From Pseudaestuariivita rosea (GTDB taxonomy: Bacteria; Pseudomonadota; Alphaproteobacteria; Rhodobacterales; Rhodobacteraceae): 45,583 nt of DNA. The notes under the pieces were generated by a model. The model had not been told where the DNA came from, did not search any database, and saw only the letters and a program-made list of their open reading frames with translations. The stretch's first letter is position 1. Every line of letters starts with the position of its first letter. The stretch is taken from positions 1 to 45,583 of the forward strand of contig NZ_JACNMP010000026.1 in the NCBI RefSeq assembly GCF_017592335.1. Reading direction: 5' to 3'. Both the position numbers and the translations under genes were made by a program. Positions 26,802-34,900 of the stretch are shown here, in pieces.

Positions 26802-27245
26802 CTAATCTAATTCAAAAATGGCTATGCAGGTAAGTTTTTCGAAACTTTCACCGATTTTATCTGAGACCTGATGAAAACTAATTTCGAGAATCTTGATGTT
26901 ATCACGATCTAGTATCTCAAGATGTGTTTCTGCTGAGAATTCTGAAGCTTGTCGGGTACACACCATCTGATTTTTCGCAAGAGCGGAGCGCCTTGCTTTC
27001 CGAAGAGTATTTATCTCTGTAAAAAACTCGGCGCTTTGACTCAAAACTAAATATTCAGCAGACAAGCCATCGCTATCTGGCACAACAACTAAATAATATG
27101 AGCCTTGAGGTATTGAGACTTCACCGACCTTGACAGGCTTTTCTAACAATAAACTATATTGCGGATAACCTAATCCTGCTCCGATTATCCTCCCAGGAAA
27201 AATCAAACAGATGAATAGCATGATGGCCAAATGGAAATGTCTCAT
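26802..27245 (-). CDS. Imm4: putative exported immunity protein for CT4
   Basis: A 147-residue protein whose ATG lies 2 bp after the stop of the orphan CT4. Residues 1-23 form a Sec signal peptide (hydrophobic core LAIMLFICLIF, cleavage near GRIIGA), so the mature protein is probably periplasmic. The rest contains beta-rich stretches such as VSIPQGSYYLVVV and no motif I can name. A periplasmic immunity protein is what is expected if CT4 attacks peptidoglycan. The two Cys of the mature part could form a disulfide. Confidence 0.65.
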   Translation of the reverse strand: MRHFHLAIMLFICLIFPGRIIGAGLGYPQYSLLLEKPVKVGEVSIPQGSYYLVVVPDSDGLSAEYLVLSQSAEFFTEINTLRKARRSALAKNQMVCTRQASEFSAETHLEILDRDNIKILEISFHQVSDKIGESFEKLTCIAIFELD

Positions 27246-27247
27246 AT

Positions 27248-28285
27248 CTAGTCCGCAAGATCGTTGTCAGGGTAGTCTACTGTCATGGGCACGGGACCGC
27301 TCTGTTGTCGCAACCATTTATGAAATGCATCATTATGTTTTGTTAGATCTACACATCCAATGCTACCGGGAAATTTTCCTCCGTGCATATACATCCCAGT
27401 CCTTCCCAAAGCGTTATGACCATTCGGTTTAATTATCGTTCTTTGACGGCCCCATGCAGACGTTGGGCCCCATCCACGGAGCGCTTTGATAAAGTTTCTC
27501 CGATTTGTATCTGCCGGATCAACTGTGTAAGCTCCTTCCGGGATTGGTCCAAAGCTACCACGCCCCATATCTTGTGAACATTGGCAGCTTTCTGCGGTAC
27601 CAGATACAGCAGGGTAAGAACCTTGTAGCTGACGATTGCTATCGTACACTTTGACTGTACTTCCATCAAACTGGATTGATTGTTCGCCTCTTGGATCGCT
27701 ATACCGCCCCGGATTCTGCAGCGCATACCCGTAAACACTCGCCCCATCGACGAGTCCTAGCGGGTCGGCTTGGATGTATCGTCCTGTGGTTGGATCGTAG
27801 TCTCTCATCCAGTTTTGGTGGAGGCCGGATTCGGATTGGAACCATTGGCCGGGGAAGCGGAGGCCTATGACATCACCCGAAGTGGTGTGGATGCCGCCAA
27901 ATGGCAAATAAGTTGCCTCCCAGACTTTTGTACCATTCGCATCGGTTGCGAAGATGGGGCGGCCGATGTGGTCGGTGCGGATGAAGTAGACCTGGTCGTT
28001 TTCGATGACGGCGACTGGGGTCATGTCCATCCAGACGTATTCGCGCAGCAGGGTGCTTGTCCCCACCACCGGGTCATATTCGTATTCAGCGATGCGCTGG
28101 CCGTTCAGGTCGTGAACGGAGTGGATGGTGCGACCCTCTTGCGTCAGCCGTCGCACCACCTGCTGCCCGGCGGCGTTATAGAGGTATTCGGCCTGCACCA
28201 CGCCGTTGAGGGACATCGAGGCCATGCGGTCGGCGGCATCGTAGATGAAGCCATAGCCCCCGCCCGAGCGGTTGTCGTAGGTCAC
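27248..28285 (-). CDS. Orphan Rhs cassette with L,D-transpeptidase-like toxin (CT4)
   Basis: A frame of 345 residues without a proper start. Its first 201 residues repeat the 3' core of Rhs-1 (from VTYDNRSGGGYGF to GRYSDPRGE), and the homology starts exactly at the stop of Imm3. The last 144 residues are a distinct CT: FDGSTVKVYDSN, GSYPAVSG, FGPIPEGAYTVDP, WGRQR and the signature MYMHGGKFPGSIGCVDL. The His301...Cys311 arrangement (HGG-x5-GCV) is that of YkuD/DUF2778 (Tlde1-like) L,D-transpeptidase-fold enzymes, which act on peptidoglycan stem peptides. With no promoter or ribosome-binding site it is presumably silent unless recombined into an expressed Rhs gene. Confidence 0.85.
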   Translation of the reverse strand: MTYDNRSGGGYGFIYDAADRMASMSLNGVVQAEYLYNAAGQQVVRRLTQEGRTIHSVHDLNGQRIAEYEYDPVVGTSTLLREYVWMDMTPVAVIENDQVYFIRTDHIGRPIFATDANGTKVWEATYLPFGGIHTTSGDVIGLRFPGQWFQSESGLHQNWMRDYDPTTGRYIQADPLGLVDGASVYGYALQNPGRYSDPRGEQSIQFDGSTVKVYDSNRQLQGSYPAVSGTAESCQCSQDMGRGSFGPIPEGAYTVDPADTNRRNFIKALRGWGPTSAWGRQRTIIKPNGHNALGRTGMYMHGGKFPGSIGCVDLTKHNDAFHKWLRQQSGPVPMTVDYPDNDLAD

Positions 28286-28710
28286 ATCTTATTTTTTTGG
28301 TGAAAAGCAATAATATGAAATACTACAGCCAAAATCGAAGAATAAAACACATAAACAAATACGTAATACCAAAACGAGCTATAAATTAAAGTATTGGGAT
28401 TATTTGATAACAAGATAAAAATACTAGATACAATTACCAAGAATATAGCCGAAAACGGCCCTAACATTAAAGTATGATGTAGCTTTATTACATCCAGCTT
28501 CCTTAGTATGAGAAAATAATAAGGTAAGCCAAAAATAACCATCATCCCATAACCATAAAATAGGATAACAAATAATGTATAATTTGCTTCGTACACATCA
28601 AAAAGTATTAACATCGTGACGTATAACATAAGTCCCACCAACAACGGTGAAAACAGGAAAGCAAAGACTACACGCACGCCTGCATTACTCACTGATTTTT
28701 GCATTCGCAT
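28282..28710 (-). CDS. Imm3: multi-pass membrane immunity protein for CT3
   Basis: A 142-residue protein overlapping the end of the orphan CT3 by 22 bp (ATG 28710; a second ATG at 28704 is possible). It is very hydrophobic, with about four transmembrane helices (VVFAFLFSPLLVGLMLYV, LFVILFYGYGMMVIFGL, GPFSAIFLVIVSSIFIL, YYVFVYVFYSSILAVVFH). DNA composition is strongly AT-rich compared with the Rhs core, a sign of separate origin. A membrane immunity protein suggests that CT3 acts in or at the inner membrane, or must be blocked during entry. Confidence 0.65.
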   Translation of the reverse strand: MRMQKSVSNAGVRVVFAFLFSPLLVGLMLYVTMLILFDVYEANYTLFVILFYGYGMMVIFGLPYYFLILRKLDVIKLHHTLMLGPFSAIFLVIVSSIFILLSNNPNTLIYSSFWYYVFVYVFYSSILAVVFHIIAFHQKNKM

Positions 28711-29621
28711 TGTTCCATTATTCTACTATTTGCTGGTCCCCAGACAGCATTTATAGGAATTTGAGCTGGATTATATGGTGCTTGTAAAAATCCATTACCT
28801 TCACCGAAGGTAAGTATTCCATGTTGTGTCGGAAAGCGTACAACATAGCCGTCTTCTAACCTATGTCCTTCGTTTGTCACGTTTACGGTTCCAATTGCAC
28901 CACTTATTCTATCGCGTATTATGAAGCTTGTTACAGGGTTATAGCCTCTAGAGTCCGCAAAACTACCGCCAGCATATCCAGGATTCGCATAGTTTCGAGT
29001 GCCATCCCAAGATGCACCGTTTGATGGATATGGCTCTGGCAAATTTATAAGCCCGTTGAGCAAACACTCAACATCATAAAGTTTGTCGGGATTATACCTG
29101 CTTTTATCATAAAAATGATAGTTACTAGAGCCAGGCCAGAAGTTATTACCATCAGACCAGCCGGACTGTTTTGGCCAACTAATGTCATAGCCTGATGTGC
29201 GACACCTGGTTGTTCCATTAGAGGTAACACAATATAGTCCCATTGGATCAGTATATCGTCCCGGATTCTGCAACGCATAAGAATATACTGACGCTCCATC
29301 GACCAAACCAAGTGGGTCGCCTTGGATGTATCGGCCCGTCGTTGGGTCGTAGTCTCTCATCCAGTTCTGATGCAGACCTGACTCTGATTGGAACCATTGG
29401 CCGGGGAAGCGCAGGGCGATGGTGTCTCCGGATGAGGTGTGGACGCCGCCGAAGGGGAGGTAGGTGGCTTGCCAGACTTTGGTGCCGTTGCTGTCTGTCG
29501 CAAACACCGGTCTTCCGATGTGGTCGGTGCGGATGAAGTAGACCTGGTCGTTTTCGATGACGGCGACGGGGGTCATGTCCATCCAGACGTATTCGCGCAG
29601 CAGGGTTGAGGTGCCGGCCAC
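28689..29621 (-). CDS. Orphan Rhs cassette with CT3 toxin domain
   Basis: A frame of 310 residues opening inside the Rhs core (AGTSTLLREYVWMDMTPVAV); homology really starts at about 29651, five bases from the Imm2 stop codon. The core ends at GRYTDPMG. The 182-residue CT begins LYCVTSNGTTRCR and contains GSSNYHFYD, LPEPYPSNGASWDG, NVTNEGHRLEDGYVVRF and ends QCECKNQ. I cannot place it in a known toxin family. No start signal of its own. It is AT-rich relative to the core and is followed by the membrane protein Imm3. Confidence 0.8.
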   Translation of the reverse strand: MAGTSTLLREYVWMDMTPVAVIENDQVYFIRTDHIGRPVFATDSNGTKVWQATYLPFGGVHTSSGDTIALRFPGQWFQSESGLHQNWMRDYDPTTGRYIQGDPLGLVDGASVYSYALQNPGRYTDPMGLYCVTSNGTTRCRTSGYDISWPKQSGWSDGNNFWPGSSNYHFYDKSRYNPDKLYDVECLLNGLINLPEPYPSNGASWDGTRNYANPGYAGGSFADSRGYNPVTSFIIRDRISGAIGTVNVTNEGHRLEDGYVVRFPTQHGILTFGEGNGFLQAPYNPAQIPINAVWGPANSRIMEQCECKNQ

Positions 29622-29655
29622 AGGGTCGACCTCATATTCCGCGATGCGCTATTTT

Positions 29656-30198
29656 TTAAGCATAACTCACAAACGCACCTTTTCGGTCAATGACAACAGC
29701 ATCGGTGTCTACATCAATAATTTCAATATCGGTACGATCAGAATAGTTACGAATATTCTTATTAAAAAGAAAGAAGGCGAGCACACCATCCATATTTATC
29801 AGATCACATAATATAGTCTTTTGATCGACTTTGAATTTGACCGTAGTGAAGATAATGCAATGGCCTTCGACATGCTTAAATGGTCGCTTGGAAGATTGTG
29901 AAAGATATAGTAAGCGCCAGCGAAACATAGTACTTTCGCTGTACCTTTTGGTATCTTGACGTTGTATGATGCTTACTTCTTTAAGTTGTATCTTTAGTTT
30001 TTCTGCATCCTCTTCAGATAACTCCATAAGAACGCTATTAATGATGGCTTGTTCCAAAGGAACAAGTTTCGGCAAAAACAATATTCGGATCAGTACATAT
30101 GGAGTGAATAGAAGGGAAAGAAAAGCAGTGCCCATTTTGCTGAGTTTGACATTTTCAGCCCAATAATCCGATTTCACTGCCGCATTTCTTTTAGGCAT
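29656..30198 (-). CDS. Imm2: putative immunity protein for CT2
   Basis: A 180-residue protein from ATG 30198, which lies one base after the CT2 stop (TAA-A-ATG). An earlier in-frame start would overlap CT2 and has no support. Residues 20-45 include one hydrophobic stretch (GTAFLSLLFTPYVLIRILFL), probably a membrane anchor; the rest is charged and soluble (LMELSEEDAEKLKIQLKEV). No known motif. Its role follows from position between two CT cassettes and its AT-rich composition. Confidence 0.6.
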   Translation of the reverse strand: MPKRNAAVKSDYWAENVKLSKMGTAFLSLLFTPYVLIRILFLPKLVPLEQAIINSVLMELSEEDAEKLKIQLKEVSIIQRQDTKRYSESTMFRWRLLYLSQSSKRPFKHVEGHCIIFTTVKFKVDQKTILCDLINMDGVLAFFLFNKNIRNYSDRTDIEIIDVDTDAVVIDRKGAFVSYA

Positions 30199-30199
30199 T

Positions 30200-31288
30200 T
30201 TAGATATCGCATCCACATTTTGATTGCTGGCCCCACAGTCCAGCACCAATACCACCCCATAGCCACGGTGGGGTTCTAAGAGGTATGCCAAAATCAAGAG
30301 GTTTACCGTTGCGGTACATATTGAATGGATTGCCGAAATTCGGAGTAAACCGTTTTAGGTTTCGTGGAAGGAACTGGCGCGCGAACGGATCAGTCGCGGC
30401 ATGAAATCGCCAAGGTACATACGTCGAATTCAGTCCACTCTGATTAAACCATTTTCCCAATCCTGATGAACCTTTGAAAGCACGGTTTCCAATAAAATGG
30501 GAATTCTCAAAAAATGCAGATTTACCTCTCCACGTAGGTTTGCCAAAGCCCATTGCTTTCATAAATGGATTGGCAAACTTTCCTGCATGACCAAGGCCTC
30601 CAGGTATTGCGCCGAGTGCTGCTGACATTCCAACTTGCCCCCAGTTTATACATTCCAATCGACCACCGTATTGATAAAATTGCATGCCGAAATCGACAAG
30701 CGCACCAATTGCTGCACCAGCAAGCGCCGCGACAAGCAGAGGATGTTCACCGTTTGGATCGATATATGTAAATGGGCTTTGATTTGCATATCCATACAAA
30801 CTGACACCGGCGACCAATCCTAGCGGGTCGGCTTGGATATATCGGCCTGTGGTTGGGTCGTAGTCTCTCATCCAGTTCTGATGCAGACCTGACTCTGATT
30901 GGAACCATTGGCCGGGGAAGCGCAGGGCGATGGTGTCTCCGGATGAGGTGTGGAGGCCGCCGAAGGGGAGGTAGGTGGCTTCCCAGACTTTGGTGCCACT
31001 CGCATCTGTTGCGAAGATGGGGCGGCCGATGTGGTCGGCTCGGATGAAGTAGACCTGGCCGTTCTCGATGACGGCGACGGGGGTCATGTCCATCCAGACG
31101 TATTCGCGCAGCAGGGTTGAGGTGCCGGTCACCGGGTCGACCTCATATTCCGCGATGCGCTGGCCGTTCAGGTCGTGGACGGAGTGGATTGTGCGGGTCT
31201 CTTGCGTGAGCCGTCGCACCACCTGCTGCCCCGCAGCGTTATAGAGGTATTCGGCTTGCACCACGCCGTTGATGGACATCGAGGCCAT
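30200..31288 (-). CDS. Orphan Rhs cassette with CT2 toxin domain
   Basis: Rhs-core homology begins near 31313 (FTYDAANRMASMS), 20 bp beyond the Imm1 stop, and the first ATG in frame is 31288 with no ribosome-binding site. The core part runs to YIDPNGE. The 181-residue CT starts with a hydrophobic Ala/Gly segment (LLVAALAGAAIGALVDFGM), then QFYQYGGRLECINWGQ, and ends WGQQSKCGCDI. The first 60 residues resemble those of CT1 (YQ-YG...C-NYW-Q...ALGA), a shared pre-toxin region, while the remainder differs. I cannot assign an activity to it. Confidence 0.8.
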   Translation of the reverse strand: MASMSINGVVQAEYLYNAAGQQVVRRLTQETRTIHSVHDLNGQRIAEYEVDPVTGTSTLLREYVWMDMTPVAVIENGQVYFIRADHIGRPIFATDASGTKVWEATYLPFGGLHTSSGDTIALRFPGQWFQSESGLHQNWMRDYDPTTGRYIQADPLGLVAGVSLYGYANQSPFTYIDPNGEHPLLVAALAGAAIGALVDFGMQFYQYGGRLECINWGQVGMSAALGAIPGGLGHAGKFANPFMKAMGFGKPTWRGKSAFFENSHFIGNRAFKGSSGLGKWFNQSGLNSTYVPWRFHAATDPFARQFLPRNLKRFTPNFGNPFNMYRNGKPLDFGIPLRTPPWLWGGIGAGLWGQQSKCGCDI

Positions 31289-31333
31289 GCGGTTGGCGGC
31301 ATCATAGGTGAAGGTATGGTTAACTCATCTGTA

Positions 31334-31942
31334 TTATTTAGCTTCGTCAATCCAATTCTTGATTTTTTCAGTTTTGTAAAACCGATCAACGCGTTCTTTT
31401 CCAAATTCTACTTCCATGATTTCACGAAAACTGTTCGCGGCATTAATGCTTTTAATTGGCCTCGGAAAACCCTTCTCTTGGTAACACAATTTAATCAAGC
31501 GAGATTTAAATTCTTCAAGTGTCAGCTGTTCAGGTTTTCCAAAACTGTAACGGTACTCAAATCTCTTTATGAAAAACCCGAAGGTTTCCAACGCAACCAA
31601 TTTTAAACCTACATCAGCTTGTTTCGGCGCATCAATATCAATTATAGGAATATGTCTTCCTGAACAGTCTAGAAGTCCACCCGGGACAACAGAAGACTTA
31701 AAAGGTGGATCAGAGTCGAGTATCAGTCCCATTCCACCAGTTCCCCCGCCACCGGAAGCAAGCCATTTTAACCGATCTCTTTCGCTCTCGAAGAAGTCTT
31801 TTAGTGTATTTCTTACTGGTACAGCAGTCTCAAACATCAATTTCCGTCTTACGCTGCCCTGTCCACATTTTTTAGCTGGATGGTAACGATATAATGGAAA
31901 ACTTATTTCTATTTCATTTCTCCAATCAGTTCCCGCATTCAC
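31334..31942 (-). CDS. Imm1: putative immunity protein for Rhs-1
   Basis: A 202-residue soluble protein starting at GTG 31942, overlapping the Rhs-1 stop by 17 bp in another frame. No signal peptide or membrane helix; a Gly-rich loop (ASGGGGTGGMG) lies near residue 66. No family recognised. It lies directly after the toxin domain of the complete Rhs-1 gene and is much more AT-rich than the Rhs core, as usual for captured CT-immunity pairs. A soluble immunity protein suggests a toxin active in the cytoplasm. Confidence 0.6.
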   Translation of the reverse strand: MNAGTDWRNEIEISFPLYRYHPAKKCGQGSVRRKLMFETAVPVRNTLKDFFESERDRLKWLASGGGGTGGMGLILDSDPPFKSSVVPGGLLDCSGRHIPIIDIDAPKQADVGLKLVALETFGFFIKRFEYRYSFGKPEQLTLEEFKSRLIKLCYQEKGFPRPIKSINAANSFREIMEVEFGKERVDRFYKTEKIKNWIDEAK

Positions 31943-34900
31943 AAGCCGTACCCCCAGAGCCGAAAGTCATACTAAATCCGCCACCTCCAAAGATTGGTCC
32001 AAACTTTGCCCAGTTAGGAGCTCCTCTCCAGAAATTTCTTGGATTGTAGATGTTTTTGCCAATGCTGCTATTCAGAGCTCCGTTAATCGGGTTCAAATTC
32101 CATCTAGAATTTATAATAGCTTGCCCTAATCTGGATTGACCAAATCTACTTGTACCAATTCTACCACCTTGAGCAATTGCCCAATGGTGCAACGTTATAC
32201 TACTTCCCTTTCCAATTAAGCCATTTGCAGCTCGTAGTCGTCTGGATACAGCATTATATGCCATAGAACTCATTCTTGAACTCCATGCTGCGCCAACTAA
32301 GCCATTAACTTTCGCACTTGCACCAATTCCAGTTCGCCCTGCTGCGGAGAACAAAGCAGGCCCACCCATCCATCCAGTCGCAGCGCCCATGGCAGTGTAA
32401 CCAGCAATTTGCCAGTAATTGTAACAGGCAAAATTTGTACCATACCTTTGGTAGTTTTTCCATGCAGCATATGCAAGACCCGCTGCGGCACCGGCCCAGA
32501 ACATTAACGGAATAGCTTCACCCGTCGGATCAATATATCTTCCCGGATTCTGCAGCGCATAGCCATACACGCTTGCCCCATCCACCAACCCGAGGGGATC
32601 GCCCTGGATATACCTGCCCGTTGTGGGGTCATAATCCCGCATCCAGTTTTGGTGGAGGCCGGATTCGGATTGGAACCATTGGCCGGGGAAGCGGAGGGCG
32701 ATGGTGTCTCCGGATGTGGTGTGGACGCCGCCGAAGGGGAGGTAGGTGGCTTGCCACACCTTCGTACCATTCCCATCGGTCGCGAAGATGGGACGACCAA
32801 TATGATCCGCGCGGATGAAGTAGACCTGGCCGTTTTCGATGACGGCGACGGGGGTCATGTCCATCCAGACGTATTCCCTCAGCAAAGACGACGTCCCTGC
32901 CACCGGGTCGACCTCATATTCAGCAATGCGCTGACCATCCAAATCATGGACGGAGTGGATCGTGCGACCCTCTTGCGTGAGCCGTCGCACCACCTGTTGA
33001 CCGGCGGCGTTATAGAGGTATTCGGCCTGCACCACGCCGTTGACGGACATCGAGGCCATGCGGTTGGCGGCATCATAGGTGAAACCATAGCCCCCGCCCG
33101 AGCGGTTGTCGTAGATCACATTGCCTGCTGCATCATAGGTGAAGGTGCGGGCGTGGCCGGTTTTCTCATTAACCTGCTGCAGTAGATTGTTTGTCTGGGG
33201 GTAAAGATAAGCCTCGGACGCATAGACGCCGTCAACCAGTTCGGTCCGGCGGATGCGGTTGCCGGTGCCGTCGTAAAAATAGCCGATGTCGCCATAGGCT
33301 CCACCCGCCCCACTGAGGCGTTCGCGGGCCGTGTAGCGGAACCGCTCGGTGCTGGTGCTGTCCAGATTATCCACAACGGCGGCCAGATTGTCGCGTTTGG
33401 TCCAGGCGTAGCGGAGGTTGCGGAGTTGGGTGCCCGCGACCGTGTCGGTTATCGTTCGCAGCCGGTAGGATTTATCGAAGCTTGCCTGATACTGGCCCCC
33501 ATCGCCGAAGGTGGCGCTGGTTAGCGGGCCCATGGGCAGATACTGCGCGCCGGTCAGAACGGACATGGGCGAACCTGTGCCGTTCGGCGTGACCGCGATG
33601 TCGGTGATCCTGCTTTCGGTGTCGCGGGTGATCTGGACCTGCGTGCCCGAGGGGTAAGTGATCTGGCCCAACTCGCCCTCGACATTGAAGTCGTAGCCCA
33701 GGGTGTAATCGGTGCCCTCGATGTTGCGGGTCTCGGACGCGATAAAGCCGGTCTGGGCCGCATAGGTGCGATCCGTGTAGCCGCTGCTGTCGGTGGTGCG
33801 GGCGATCTTGCCTGTGCCGTTCGGGGCGGTGTCGTAGGTGAAGGTCTGATCCAGGCGGCTGTCCGACAGGAAGCGGCGGGCGATCAGGCGGCCCCCGTTG
33901 TCGTATTCATAGGTCGAGACCTGGCCGTTGCCATCGATCATTTCGGTGACCAGCCCGCGGTGGTTGTAGCTATAAAGCATCGTGCCGCGGTCGGCACTGA
34001 TTTCGCGCACCAGCTCGCCGAAGCCGTTGTAGTCGAACACGGTTTCGATGTTGCGTGGGTCGGTGAATTTGGTCAGCTGGTCGTCGTCATCATGTTCGGT
34101 CGCCGTGGTATAGCCCGCCTGGTCGATGGTTTCTTTCAGGCGGTTCAGGGCGTCGAAGCTGTTGCTGATCGTATGGGCCAGCGGGTCGGTGATCTGATCC
34201 AGGTTATCCTCGACATCATGACGGAAATCCCAGACCTGGCCCTCGGCCCCGATGGTTTTCAAAATGCGGCCCAGTTCGTCGAACTGCGCGGTCTCAAAGA
34301 AGGTCGCGGGGTTGGCACCATTTGCATATTCGGTGCCGGTGACATTGCCCATCAGGTCGTGGGTATAGCGGATCTGTTCGCCTGAGGGGCTGGTGATGCG
34401 GGTCAGACGGCGCGCTTCACTGTAATCATAGGTCCAGGTGCGGCCGAGCATATCAGTCGAGGACGTCAGCTGGCCGATGACATCATAGGTGAATGTGCTG
34501 GTCTGCGGGCTGGCGCCGTTGGGGTTCAGCACCATCTGGGTCACGCGTCCCATGATGTCATAGCTAAAGCCCCACTCAATCCCATCCGGGTTGCGGATCA
34601 GCGTGGGCAGGTTCAGGTCATCAAACCCCAGGATTTCCGTGGTCAGACCGTTGGCATCTGTGATGCGGATCAACCGTTCAAGGTCGTCGTAGGCATAGGT
34701 GGTGACGTCATTGACACCGTCTTCGATCCGACCGGGGCCGTCGACCGCGGTCAGGACATTGATATCATAGGCTGTGGTGGTGGGGCGGGCCTCATAGGTA
34801 TAGGTCCAGGTCCGTGTCTCGCCCAGGTTGGGACTGCCGGGCAGCGTGTCCGTCTGGGAATAACTCAGCAAAAGGCCCCGATCGGTATAGGTGAAGGCTT

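Larger units (their letters stand above)
26355..33130 (-). repeat. Family of repeated 3' Rhs-core segments
   Basis: Near-identical copies of the Rhs-1 core end occur at about 32526-33130 (in Rhs-1), 30766-31313, 29253-29651, 27707-28286 and 26355-26745, all on the minus strand. Right borders (5' for the genes) differ; the left border of the complete copies is always the DP(x)G end of the core. Several 30-50 bp blocks are identical, giving substrate for homologous recombination. Confidence 0.85.

Noticed and set aside
31926-32516. Calling CT1 an HNH nuclease
   Set aside because: LHHWAIAQ and NPINGAL are only suggestive; I cannot place all catalytic residues, so the family is left open.
26355-33130. 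CRISPR-like or simple tandem repeat explanation for the repeated blocks
   Set aside because: Units are hundreds of bases long, coding, separated by different genes and clearly Rhs core, not short regular repeats.
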